Positions 32,675-41,200 of a DNA stretch of 64,000 nt are shown piece after piece. Position 1 is the stretch's first letter. Each line of letters starts with the position of its first letter. Source of the DNA: Rikenellaceae bacterium (GTDB lineage: Bacteria; Bacteroidota; Bacteroidia; Bacteroidales; Rikenellaceae); the NCBI GenBank assembly GCA_009783565.1, contig WRDF01000002.1, forward strand, positions 186,001 through 250,000, in the 5' to 3' direction. Under the pieces are notes generated by a model. That model saw only the letters and a list, made by a program, of their open reading frames with translations. It did no database searches and was not told the origin of the DNA. The position numbers and the translations under genes were made by a program.

Positions 32675-33529
32675 ATGAATAGAAAAACGAGCCAGTCGCT
32701 CGCATTTTGGATTTTTCGGGTTTTCGGGATCATCGTATTGGGAATCCTGTTGTGGATTATCGGATTCGTGGTTTACAACGGCATCGGCGTGATCAGTTGG
32801 GAATTCCTGACGACTGCGCCTACCGACGGCATGACCGCCGGCGGGATCATGCCCGCCATCGTGGGTACGATGTGTCTGGTGCTGGGCAGTATGATATTCG
32901 CCTTCCCGCTGGGCGTGATGTCGGCAATATATACTCAGGAATATGCGGGCAACGGGTTCGTGGTGAAGTTTATCCGCGTGATGACCAACAACCTTGCGGG
33001 GATTCCGTCAATAGTGTTCGGTCTGTTCGGCATGGCGCTGTTCGTCAATACCTTAGGGTTCGGCGACTCTATACTTGCGGGGTCGCTTACGCTCGGAATC
33101 CTTGTTCTGCCTTTGGTTATCCGCACGACGGAAGAGGCGCTGAAATCCGTCCCGCAGTCGTTCCGTTCAGGGTCGTTGGCTCTGGGCGCAACGAAGCTGC
33201 AAACCACGCGCAAGGTGGTGCTGCCGATGGCTTTCCCGAACATTATCACGGGTCTGATACTGTCCATCGGGCGCGTTTCGGGCGAAACCGCACCGATTCT
33301 GTTCACTGTGGCGGCGTATTTTCTGCCCAAGTTGCCAAACTCGATCTTCGACCAGGTGATGGCGCTGCCTTACCACCTTTATGTTATCGCCACGACGGGC
33401 AAGGACATCGAGGCATCGCGCCCCATAGCCTACGGAACGGCGCTCGTGTTGATAGCGATAGTGCTCATAATGAACATCCTGGCAACGATGCTGCGTCGCC
33501 ATTTCGGGAAAAAAGTTAAAACGGGTTAG
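32675..33529 (+). CDS. pstA: phosphate ABC transporter permease PstA
   Basis: PstA pairs with PstC in the membrane channel. The 284-residue protein has about six membrane helices, GGIMPAIVGTMCLVLGSMIFAFPLGVMSAIYTQEYA at the start of the permease domain, NNLAGIPSIVFGLFGMALFV, the EAA loop FRSGSLALGATKLQTTRKVVLP and RVSGETAPILFTVAAYF, all typical of PstA. It lies 34 bases after pstC and 22 before pstB in the operon. No insertion of the PstC kind is present. Confidence 0.95.
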   Translation: MNRKTSQSLAFWIFRVFGIIVLGILLWIIGFVVYNGIGVISWEFLTTAPTDGMTAGGIMPAIVGTMCLVLGSMIFAFPLGVMSAIYTQEYAGNGFVVKFIRVMTNNLAGIPSIVFGLFGMALFVNTLGFGDSILAGSLTLGILVLPLVIRTTEEALKSVPQSFRSGSLALGATKLQTTRKVVLPMAFPNIITGLILSIGRVSGETAPILFTVAAYFLPKLPNSIFDQVMALPYHLYVIATTGKDIEASRPIAYGTALVLIAIVLIMNILATMLRRHFGKKVKTG

Positions 33530-33551
33530 ACAAGTTAAAATGCCCTAAACG

Positions 33552-34298
33552 ATGATAGAGACAAAAAAAGTGGATTTTTTCTATGGCGATTTTCAGGCCT
33601 TGAAAAATATCAGTATGCGGATGGACAAGAACACCGTGACGGCGTTCATCGGTCCGTCGGGGTGCGGGAAATCTACATTTCTGCGACTTTTCAACCGCAT
33701 GAACGACCTGATACCGGACATACACCTTAAAGGCGAATGCCTCATAGACGGACAGGATATTTATGCGCGCGGCGTGGAGGTCGATGAACTGCGCAAGAAA
33801 GTCGGGATGGTGTTCCAGAAGCCGAATCCGTTTCCGAAGTCGATCTTCGAGAACGTGGCATACGGATTGCGCGTCAATGGTATGCGGGATAAGAATTTCA
33901 TCGAGCAGCGGGTCGAAGAGTCGCTGCAAAGCGCCGCCCTGTGGGGAGAAGTGAAGGACAAACTCCGCAAATCGGCATTCGAGCTTTCGGGCGGGCAGCA
34001 GCAGCGCCTGTGCATAGCCCGCGCACTGGCCATCTCGCCGTCTATCGTGCTCATGGACGAACCGGCATCGGCGCTCGACCCCATCTCGACGGCGAAGATC
34101 GAGGAGCTGATACACGACCTCAAAAAACATTATACCATTGTGATCGTGACGCACAACATGCAGCAGGCGGCGCGCGTGAGCGACAAAACCGGATTCTTCA
34201 TGCTCGGCGAACTCATAGAGTTCAGCGACACGAAAAAAATGTTTATCAACCCCGAAAAGGAACAAACGCAAAATTATATAACGGGACGGTTCGGTTAA
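33552..34298 (+). CDS. pstB: phosphate ABC transporter ATP-binding protein
   Basis: PstB hydrolyses ATP to drive PstCA. The 248-residue protein is of standard length and carries Walker [10 protein letters not shown], the Q-loop region [25 protein letters not shown], the signature [16 protein letters not shown], Walker [16 protein letters not shown] and the switch [15 protein letters not shown]. The stop TAA is followed at once by the perfect palindrome CACGCGCGCGTG (34299-34310), and phoU starts 44 bases downstream. Confidence 0.97.
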   Translation: MIETKKVDFFYGDFQALKNISMRMDKNTVTAFIGPSGCGKSTFLRLFNRMNDLIPDIHLKGECLIDGQDIYARGVEVDELRKKVGMVFQKPNPFPKSIFENVAYGLRVNGMRDKNFIEQRVEESLQSAALWGEVKDKLRKSAFELSGGQQQRLCIARALAISPSIVLMDEPASALDPISTAKIEELIHDLKKHYTIVIVTHNMQQAARVSDKTGFFMLGELIEFSDTKKMFINPEKEQTQNYITGRFG

Positions 34299-34342
34299 CA
34301 CGCGCGCGTGGTTTATTGGCTGCCGCAAAACTCGTAATTAAT

Positions 34343-35014
34343 ATGAAGCATACTCAAAAAGAACTTCTCGCACTGCGCGACGAGGTCAGCGAAATGTGGA
34401 AGCTGGTGCTTTCGCAGCTCGAAAAGTCGAAACAGGCTTTCATGAATAGGGATGTCGAATTGGCGCACGAAGTGGCGAGCCGCGAAAAAAGGGTCGATGC
34501 CTTCGAACTGAAAATCGATAGCGACTGTGAGAATTACATTGCGCTTTTCGCGCCCGTAGCCATAGATCTGCGGCTCGTTCTGTCGATGATAAAGATTTGC
34601 AGCACGCTCGAACGCATCGGCGATTTTGCCGAGGGGATAGCACGCCATGTCATAAACGACGAATGCCTGCAAGTCGATCGCGCGCTGATAGACGAACTGC
34701 AAATCGAAACTATGTTCGAGACAGTTATCTCCATGCTCACGGACAGCTATGCGGCGCTGGAATCGGAAAACACCAAACTCACGGGCAAAATCATAGCCAA
34801 AGACGAGGTGGTGGACGAATTGTATCACCGGGCGGTTCGGTTGATAGCCGATTACATTCGGGCACACCCTGAGATGACCGAATGCGGCCTGAACACGATG
34901 CTGATGATCCGCAAGTTGGAACGCATCGGCGACCATTGCAGCAACATCGTCGAGGAGATCGTTTTCTACATCGACGCTAAAGTGCTCAAACACGGCACAA
35001 AGCAGAGCAGGTAG
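34343..35014 (+). CDS. phoU: phosphate signalling protein PhoU
   Basis: PhoU links Pst transporter state to the PhoR/PhoB two-component system and restrains phosphate uptake. The start is the ATG at 34343 (MKHTQKELLALRDEVSEMWKLV); the same frame is open far upstream, where it overlaps pstB out of frame. The 223-residue protein consists of two three-helix repeats, with the metal-binding type motif DLRLVLSMIKICSTLERIGDFAEGIARH in the first and GLNTMLMIRKLERIGDHCSNIVEEIVFY in the second. It is last in the pst operon. Confidence 0.95.
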   Translation: MKHTQKELLALRDEVSEMWKLVLSQLEKSKQAFMNRDVELAHEVASREKRVDAFELKIDSDCENYIALFAPVAIDLRLVLSMIKICSTLERIGDFAEGIARHVINDECLQVDRALIDELQIETMFETVISMLTDSYAALESENTKLTGKIIAKDEVVDELYHRAVRLIADYIRAHPEMTECGLNTMLMIRKLERIGDHCSNIVEEIVFYIDAKVLKHGTKQSR

Positions 35015-35111
35015 AAGGCTGTTTAATTAACTACGCTCGTTTTTCCTGTGCCGCTCGCCACGGGGCGCACGTGTGCGTGTTTTCCAGCCTGCCGGAAAAA
35101 AGTTTTGTATA

Positions 35112-35175
35112 GCAGCACTTTGAATAAATTCAGTGCTGCCATATCAAACAACAAAACCACTCTTTCGAGTGGTTT
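35112..35175. terminator. two hairpins between phoU and tRNA-Pro
   Basis: GCAGCACT (35112-35119) pairs with AGTGCTGC (35132-35139). A second, perfect stem AAACCACTC (35154-35162) with GAGTGGTTT (35167-35175) has a 4-base loop and T-rich sequence on both strands, so it can terminate phoU transcripts and, on the minus strand, the tRNA-Pro transcript. A CACGTGTG element and TTTCCAGCCTGCCGGAAA module (35069-35097) precede it. Confidence 0.75.
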
Positions 35176-35192
35176 GTTTTTGTTCTGTCTTG

Positions 35193-35267
35193 TCGGGATA
35201 CCAGGATTCGAACCTGGGACCCCCTGCTCCCAAAGCAGGTGCGCTAACCGGACTGCGCTACATCCCG
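35193..35267 (-). tRNA. tRNA-Pro (anticodon TGG)
   Basis: Read on the minus strand, CGGGATG and TATCCCG form the acceptor stem, with the T-arm GGTTCGAATCC and the anticodon stem-loop CTGC TTTGGGA GCAG, anticodon TGG. Length is 75 bases without an encoded CCA. The discriminator base is A. Promoter-linked repeat C lies just upstream; its inner box ends 12 bases before the 5' end of the tRNA. Confidence 0.96.
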
Positions 35268-35278
35268 AAAAACCGATG

Positions 35279-35328
35279 CAAAGGTGCCTTGCGGCACTCG
35301 CATGAATAACTTTGCGTGTGCAAAGGTA
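35279..35328 (-). promoter_or_regulatory. promoter-linked repeat, copy C, before tRNA-Pro
   Basis: On the minus strand TACCTTTG (35328-35321), the core GCAAAGTTATTCATGCGAG TGCCGCAAGGCAC and CACCTTTG (35286-35279) follow one another. The last box lies where a tRNA promoter -7 element should be. This is the clearest link between the repeat and a promoter. Confidence 0.78.
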
Positions 35329-35336
35329 ATCAAAAT

Positions 35337-35711
35337 TTACTTGTACGCAATAGTCTCGATCTCGACCTTCGCGCCCAGCGGCAAGCGAGAAACCTCATAG
35401 CATACGCGGGCCGGCATATCCGTCGTATAATACTGGACATAGACCTCATTCATTTTACCGAAATCGCCCATGTCATCCAATAATACCGTCGATTTTACTA
35501 CGTTAGAATAATCGCAACCCGCCTCACGCAGAATAGCGCCGACGTTTTCGAGACATTGGGCCGTCTGTGCTTCGATAGTGTCGGGGACAAGGCCGGTAGC
35601 AGGATTGACCGGCAACTGACCCGAAATATACAGTACGCCGCCGACCTCAATAGCCTGCGAGTAAGGGCCCACGGCTTTGGGCGCATTATCGGAATGGATT
35701 ACTTTTTTCAT
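35337..35711 (-). CDS. ridA: RidA family reactive enamine/imine deaminase
   Basis: RidA hydrolyses reactive 2-aminoacrylate-type imines formed by PLP enzymes. The start is the ATG at 35711 (MKKVIHSDNAPKAVGPYSQAI); the upstream open frame is only the translation of promoter repeat D. The 124-residue protein has the family signature (NAPKAVGPYSQ, VLYISGQLPVNPATG, and the catalytic Arg in PARVCYEVSRLPLGAKVEIE). It has the usual length. It lies between promoter repeats D (its own) and C (for tRNA-Pro). Confidence 0.95.
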   Translation of the reverse strand: MKKVIHSDNAPKAVGPYSQAIEVGGVLYISGQLPVNPATGLVPDTIEAQTAQCLENVGAILREAGCDYSNVVKSTVLLDDMGDFGKMNEVYVQYYTTDMPARVCYEVSRLPLGAKVEIETIAYK

Positions 35712-35736
35712 ATTCTCGTTTTTATTTTCGTCTGCG

Positions 35737-35796
35737 CAAAGATACGAAAAAGTGCCTTGCGGCACTCGCATGAATGACTTTGCTCAGACAAAGATA
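35737..35796 (-). promoter_or_regulatory. promoter-linked repeat, copy D, before ridA
   Basis: On the minus strand TATCTTTG (35796-35789), GCAAAGTCATTCATGCGAG TGCCGCAAGGCAC and TATCTTTG (35744-35737) follow one another. The second box ends 25 bases before the ridA start codon, the same distance as in copy A. Confidence 0.77.
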
Positions 35797-35869
35797 CGAA
35801 AACCTGACGAAATCGAGAATCTGTCTATGATTTTTTGCCGATCCTGACTGGCCGCGCGCCGCAGACGAT

Positions 35870-36424
35870 TTATAACTGCACCGACAGGAAACTCATCAGC
35901 CCTTTGAGCCGTTCGCGGAGCATCTGCTTGCCGCGTTTTTTGTAGGCTTTCACCGAATCGACAGTAAGCGAAAGTTCGCGTGCGATCTCTTCGTTACTCG
36001 CACCGCTGAGGCTCAGTTCGTAAATGCGGCGCGGAAGTTCGGGCAGCGTGCGGATGGTCTTGGTCAAAAGAAAGTAAACTTCTTCTTCGATGATGGCGTT
36101 GAGGAAAAATCCGTCGCTCTCGTCGGCGTTCGCCAAGTAACGCCGTCGTACCCGGTCATGCCGCGCGAGGTTCAGGCAGCGGTTGCGCACGGCGGTGAAA
36201 AGGAACGATTTGAGCGCGGTGAGACTGTCGAAACGCGGACGGCTGCTGTACATTTCCACGATCACGTCATTGACCACATCCTCCGCCGTTGCGTGGTCGT
36301 GAACGTATTTCATGGCAAAAACGCCCAGCACCTGATAATATTCCTCGAAAAAAATGCGATAGGCCTCTGCGTCGCCTTTGTGCAGCGCGGCCAGCCAATC
36401 GTCGGTTTTTTTCGATTCGGACAT
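35870..36424 (-). CDS. ECF RNA polymerase sigma factor, FecI-like (import locus 2)
   Basis: The 184-residue protein has region 2 (YQVLGVFAMKYVHDHATAEDVVNDVIVEMY, then LKSFLFTAVRNRCLNLARHDRVRRR) and region 4 (LSLSGASNEEIARELSLTVDSVKAYKKRGKQML). It has the same length as the locus 1 sigma factor but differs in sequence. Here it is divergent from fecR, with only 70 bases between the start codons, while in locus 1 it heads the operon. It should serve the fecR-susC operon at 36495 onward. A TATAATTTTG box lies a few bases before its start. Confidence 0.93.
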   Translation of the reverse strand: MSESKKTDDWLAALHKGDAEAYRIFFEEYYQVLGVFAMKYVHDHATAEDVVNDVIVEMYSSRPRFDSLTALKSFLFTAVRNRCLNLARHDRVRRRYLANADESDGFFLNAIIEEEVYFLLTKTIRTLPELPRRIYELSLSGASNEEIARELSLTVDSVKAYKKRGKQMLRERLKGLMSFLSVQL

Positions 36425-36494
36425 ACCGCAAAATTATACTTTTTTTGACACTTTACGCGCCGTTGCGTGTTTTAGTAGAAAATCGACCGACAGA

Positions 36495-37637
36495 ATGAAA
36501 GAAGCTTTCCGAATAGCAGAGATAATACAAAAGAGTCTTGACGGTGCGGTTTCGTCTGCCGAGCGGCAGCAGCTCGATGAGTGGCTCGCGGCCGATGAGC
36601 GGCATCGCACGATGTATGGGCAGATGCAGCGCGAAGGTTACCTCGACGAGCGGTTGGCGGAGCATGCACAGTTCAGCATCGAGCGCGGATACCGGCGGTT
36701 CAGGCGTTCGGTACGGAGTACGCAGCGCGCCGTGCTGCGGCGAGTGGCTGCGGCGGCTGTCGTGGCATTGGCGGTGGGTGGCGGATTATGGATGATGCAG
36801 CGCGGTGGCGAGGCGGATTCGCTTATGATGCAGGCGCGGCCGGGCACGACAGGCGCTGTGCTCACCCTTGCCGACGGGCGGCATATCGAACTGACCGATG
36901 CCGTGAATACCGATATGCAGGTCGGGGCGGCTCATATAACCATACAGGACGGGATGGTGAGTTACGTCGCAGGTAATGCGGAGGCGGATATTGTGCATCA
37001 TACGCTTACGACGCCTCGTGGCGGTGAGCATCGACTGACCATGGCCGACGGCACTGCTGTGTGGGTGAACGCCGCCAGCGAGATGCGCTATCCGGCGCGG
37101 TTCGGCAATGATGGATTGCGCGAAGTATGGCTCGACGGCGAGGCCTATTTCGAGGTGGCGCAGGATGCCACGCGGCCGTTCATCGTCCACACCGGCGGCA
37201 TGACTATCCGAGTCACGGGCACGGCGTTCAATGTGCGCGCCTATCCGGGCGAGGCGCAGCAGGCGACGCTCGTCGAGGGGAGCGTCGAAATACATGCGGG
37301 CGGCAGGGATTATCGCCTGCTGCCGGGCAGCCGACTCGATGTCGGCGAGGACGGCGTTGAAATTCGCCGTGTGAATGTCCGTAACTACGAGGCGTGGAAG
37401 CACGAACGGTTCATCTTTGACGATGAATTGTTGGAGGACGTCGCGCGCAAGCTCGAAAGGTGGTACGACGTGTCGATCGTCGTCGACGAACCTGCGGTTC
37501 GTCAGCTGCGCTTTACAGGCAACATGCCGAAGTACGAGTCTCTGCAAACGGTGTTGCGTAAACTCGAACTTACGACCAGCATACGTTTCGAGGCGCGGCG
37601 CGGGGTAATCCATGTTATAAATGAGGGGAACTCCTGA
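36495..37637 (+). CDS. FecR-family anti-sigma factor (import locus 2)
   Basis: The start is the ATG at 36495 (MKEAFRIAEIIQKSLDGAVSSAE); earlier codons overlap the divergent sigma gene. The 380-residue protein has a cytoplasmic part of about 80 residues, one membrane segment (VAAAAVVALAVGGGLWMM), the FecR motifs TLTTPRGGEHRLTMADGTAVWVNAASEMRYPARF and VWLDGEAYFEVAQDATRPFIV, and a DUF4974-like C-terminus (FIFDDELLEDVARKLERWYDVSIVV). Its final codons (EGNS, stop) lie inside the left end of a 125-bp inverted-repeat element, so that insertion may have altered the original C-terminus. Confidence 0.92.
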   Translation: MKEAFRIAEIIQKSLDGAVSSAERQQLDEWLAADERHRTMYGQMQREGYLDERLAEHAQFSIERGYRRFRRSVRSTQRAVLRRVAAAAVVALAVGGGLWMMQRGGEADSLMMQARPGTTGAVLTLADGRHIELTDAVNTDMQVGAAHITIQDGMVSYVAGNAEADIVHHTLTTPRGGEHRLTMADGTAVWVNAASEMRYPARFGNDGLREVWLDGEAYFEVAQDATRPFIVHTGGMTIRVTGTAFNVRAYPGEAQQATLVEGSVEIHAGGRDYRLLPGSRLDVGEDGVEIRRVNVRNYEAWKHERFIFDDELLEDVARKLERWYDVSIVVDEPAVRQLRFTGNMPKYESLQTVLRKLELTTSIRFEARRGVIHVINEGNS

Positions 37638-37750
37638 AAAACCCAAAATACTTCGTTACGCTCTCTCGTCAAAATGCTCACATACGTTATAGTATGCTGC
37701 GCTTTTGGCTCGGTCGCAAGCCTTGTCTTTTGGGTTTTTGAGAAGTTCCC
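37626..37750. mobile_element. 125-bp element with 23-bp terminal inverted repeats (MITE-like)
   Basis: GGGAACTCCTGAAAAACCC AAAA (37626-37648) and its inverted partner (37728-37750) match at 21 of 23 positions. An inner palindrome CATAC...GTATG lies around 37680-37696. The element carries no gene and covers the fecR stop codon. I saw no obvious target-site duplication. The mobile nature is inferred from structure only; a folded RNA is an alternative. Confidence 0.55.
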
Positions 37751-37762
37751 TACCGCACGTGC

Positions 37763-37790
37763 GTCATTGTGGGCTCCGAGCCGCAATCTC
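37763..37790. repeat. short hairpin, GTCATTGTGGG...CCGCAATCTC
   Basis: An inverted copy of the short family seen at 31392, 38029 and 52852: GTCATTGTGGGCTC and GAGCCGCAATCTC pair around a minimal loop, with one G-T mismatch position. Confidence 0.6.
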
Positions 37791-37804
37791 AGAACGTGCG
37801 CACA

Positions 37805-37894
37805 CGTCATTGCGAGCCTGAAAGGCGAAGCAATCCAGTGTTTATTATATTTTTTCTGGATTGCTTCGAGGTCTTGCGACCTCTCGCAATGACG
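37805..37894. repeat. inverted repeat, CGTCATTGCGAG family, copy 5
   Basis: CGTCATTGCGAGCCTGAAAG opens the left arm and CCTCTCGCAATGACG closes the right arm, with CGAAGCAATCCAG / CTGGATTGCTTCG inside. Confidence 0.87.
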
Positions 37895-37905
37895 AATAAG
37901 CGGTT

Positions 37906-38019
37906 TGTCATCCCAAACGTTTCGAAGAAACGGAGGGATCTATCGCTAGCTTATAATTTAGAAAGAAAAAAGGGAGTTGAGCGATAGATTCCTCCGCCCT
38001 GCGGGTGTTCGGAATGACA
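37906..38019. repeat. long inverted repeat, TGTCATTCCG family, copy 3
   Basis: Outer arms TGTCATCCCAAACG and GTTCGGAATGACA, inner arms GGGATCTATCGCTAGC and GAGCGATAGATTCC around an A-rich loop. It lies 11 bases after copy 5 of the other family, so the two are stacked in tandem. Confidence 0.84.
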
Positions 38020-38028
38020 GAATGAAAT

Positions 38029-38057
38029 GAGATTGCGGCTCGGAGGCCGCAATGACA
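38029..38057. repeat. short hairpin, GAGATTGCGG...CCGCAATGACA
   Basis: GAGATTGCGGCTC and GAGGCCGCAATGACA pair closely. It is the third short hairpin of this type in the window. Confidence 0.62.
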
Positions 38058-38140
38058 AGGTGTGCGGGATTTTGCTGAAAGCAAAAATGGCGCGTCACGC
38101 AGTCGTGACATAAGACGAGAAGATATTTATTGTCTGCCTA

Positions 38141-38184
38141 AATGAGGCATGCCTCATTTACTTCGGGTTATAACCCGAAGTAAA
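38141..38184. promoter_or_regulatory. two adjoining perfect palindromes upstream of susC 2
   Basis: AATGAGGCATGCCTCATT (38141-38158, 18 bases) and a 28-base palindrome at 38157-38184 with centre GGGTTATAACCC are both perfect and share two bases. They lie 65 bases before the susC start. They could be operator sites for a dimeric regulator or a leader hairpin; the function is not shown. Confidence 0.5.
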
Positions 38185-38248
38185 TAAAACGTAATAGATC
38201 GGTTCAGCAATGACGAAGTAAAAACAAACACTCTAATACCATAATAAT

Positions 38249-41200
38249 ATGAAGGAAAAATTGACTCGGAAACGGGGCGCGGCGATTCGTAAGGCACTCA
38301 GGACGATGAAACTCGCAGCCTTTTGTTTGTTCCTGTTCGGCGCGGTGTCGTCGGCTACGGCACTCTCGCAGACACGCCTTTCCATAGAGGTGTCGAATGC
38401 GCGTCTGGCCGATGTGCTCGATGAAATCGCCGCGAAGACGGGCTACGGATTCGTATACAGTAACTCGGAACTGCGGGGGCAGGAGCGTGTGAGCGCGACA
38501 TTCACCAATGCGGAAATCGACGTAGTGCTGGCGAAGGTACTGGAAAACACGGGGTTGTGGTATGTCATAGAAGACCGGATGGTGGTAATTTCACCGAAAA
38601 TCCAGCAGCCTCAGCCGACCCAACCGTCTTCGCAGCCGTCGCAGCGCACCGTTGTTACGGGACGCGTGACCAATGCGCAGGGCGAACCGCTGCTCGGCGT
38701 GACGGTGGTGGTAAAAAGTAACCGGACGATCGGCGTAACGACAGATGTGGCGGGAATGTTCCGGCTGAGCGTTCCCGATGCCCGAAACGCCGTACTGTTA
38801 TTCTCGTTTGTCGGGATGCGTCCGCAGGAAATAGCGCTCGGTGATCGCACCGAGCTGACCGTGACAATGGAGCAGGCGGCGTTCACTTCCGAACAGGTTA
38901 TCGTGACGGGTATGGGTTCGCGTGACCCGCTGAGCTATACAGGTTCGGTCACACAGCTTACGGGCGAGGAACTGGGGCGGATTTCACCGGGTAACATACT
39001 CGCAGCACTGGCGCAGGTGGACCCCGGTTTCAGCATGTATACCAGCAATGTGGCAGGGTCGAACCCCAACGCCATACCGGAGTACAACCTGCGCGGGCAG
39101 GCGGGGTTGGCGAGCTACGCGAATGCCGACGACGTGATCCTGCGCGGTGACCTGCGCACGCGCCCCAACCAGCCGCTGTTCGTTCTGGATGGGATCATCG
39201 GTGTAAGCGTGACGACGATCATGGACCTCGACCCTACGCAGGTGGCGACGCTGACGCTGCTGAAAGATGCCGCCGCGACGGTAATATACGGCTCGGAGGC
39301 TGCTAACGGAGTAGTGGTTATCGAGACCAAACCTCCCGCACCGGGCCAACTGCGTTTCAGCTACAACGGCAATTTCGGCCTTAGCATCCCCGACCTGGGG
39401 GTGTACGACCTGCTGAATGCTGCGGAGAAACTCGAACTGGAAGAGTTGGCGGGATATTACAGAAACATGCCGAACCAACCGGCGCTCCAAGATTATTACA
39501 ACCGAATCAAGCACGCCGTTCTGAGCGGTGTGGACACCTATTGGATCAAAGAGCCTGTGCGCACGGCATTCACCCATCGGCACACGGTGAACATGGAGGG
39601 CGGCGATAATGCGCTGCTCTACAAGGTTACGCTCGGCGCGGGATTTGCTCCCGGTGTGATGAAGGGTACGAACTTAGACACCAAGACCGGCCGTGTCGAG
39701 TTGCGCTACCGCCGAAACAACCTGCTTATCAGCAACGTCGTAACGGTAGATCATACTAACGGAACACGCCTGTCGCCTTACGGCAATTTTCAGGAGTATG
39801 CCGATATGAACCCCTATCTGCGTCCGCGCGACGAGAACGGGAACATTCCTCTTATACTGCTGAATCCCGTTTACCGCGCGGTGAACGGTGTAACCGAGCA
39901 TGTAGGCCATCACGGGTTAGTGCTTAACCCGCTATACAATACGCTTTTCAATCAGAAAAACGACATGCGCGAGTTGCAGCTGCGCAACAACATGCGCGTC
40001 GAGTACCGCCCGTGGAATCACGTTCGTCTGTTTGCCGATTTCGCCATCACGGGCGCAAACAGCCTGGTCGAAGTCTTCCGGTCGGCGCAGCACACGTCGT
40101 TCTACGTCATTCCCGACCCGCAACAGAAAGGAAGTTTCGACCAGCAGCGTGCCGATCGGTGGGACTATCATTTGCAGTCCGGAGCGAGCTACAACCGCGC
40201 GATGGGCGACCATACGCTGCTCGTGGACTTCCGCTATTCGATCCGCGAACGGCAACAAAAGGCAACCACCATACGGCATACGGGTTTTCCGAACGACCGC
40301 CTGAGCGAGGTGCAGATGGGCGCTACTTGGGCCAATACCGGAGGCAGTGAGAGCACTGCGCGCTCGTTCGGTGCGTTGCTCAGCGCCAACTATCTGTATA
40401 AACACCGCTATGCCGTCGATTTCAGTACGCGCGTCGATGCGTCGTCCGAGTTCGGGCGCAATAACCGCTATGCGCCGTTCTGGTCGGGCGGCGTGAGATG
40501 GAATATCGATCGCGAGCAGTTCGTGCAGAACATGAACTTCTTCGATGAGCTGGTTTTGCGCGCCACGTATGGCGTCACCGGTTCGCAGGGGTTTACGCCT
40601 TACCAGACGCTGCAAATGTACACGTACAGCGGCCTTACCAACCTCTACAAAGGATTCCCCGTAGTCGGCACGGAACTGTTCCGCATCGGCAACCCCGACC
40701 TTAGATGGCAGCAGACCGACAAGATGAACTTTGCGCTGGATATAACCGTTCTGCGCAACCTGCTCAGCTTCCGCGTAGAGTATTACGAGAATTACACCAA
40801 GAACTCGTTGCTCGACTACACACTTGCTCCTTCGGTCGGGTTCTCTACTATCGTGGAAAATCTCGGACGCATCTCTAACAAGGGCTACGAACTCACGGCG
40901 CGCATCATCCCGTACAGCGATGCTTCGAAACAAGCCTATTGGAGCATCCGCGCCACCGGCGGTCAGAATCGCTCGCGCATCGAACAAATCTCGAACGCCC
41001 TCAAAGAGCAGAACGAACAGAATGCCGTGGCGCAGACCACGCGTCCGCTGCCGCGCTTTGAGAACGGCATGTCGCAGACGCTTATCTGGGCTGTGCGCTC
41101 GGCGGGAATCGACCCGCAGACCGGCCGCGAAGTCTTCATAAAGCGCGACGGTACGTTTACGTACGACTACGATGCGAATGACCTCGTTCCCGTAGGCGAC

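Larger units (their letters stand above)
37638..38248. other. repeat-rich stretch between fecR and susC of locus 2
   Basis: These 611 bases contain, in order: most of the 125-bp inverted-repeat element, a short GCGG hairpin (37763-37790), a CGTCATTGCGAG repeat (37805-37894), a TGTCATTCCG-type repeat (37906-38019), another short hairpin (38029-38057), and two adjoining perfect palindromes (38141-38184). No credible gene is present. The -7/-33 promoter of susC was not recognised, which would fit recognition by the locus-specific ECF sigma factor. Confidence 0.85.

Noticed and set aside
31381-32733. 450-codon minus-strand frame opposite pstC
   Set aside because: Antisense shadow of a clear permease gene.
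33941-34342. Open frame joining upstream of phoU, suggesting a longer PhoU
   Set aside because: The extra part overlaps pstB in another frame and is not protein-like; phoU starts at 34343.
35048-35305. 85-codon plus-strand frame over tRNA-Pro
   Set aside because: It includes the tRNA gene read on the wrong strand and terminator hairpins.
37626-37750. Insertion sequence at the fecR end
   Set aside because: No transposase frame is present in or near it; only a non-coding inverted-repeat element can be supported.
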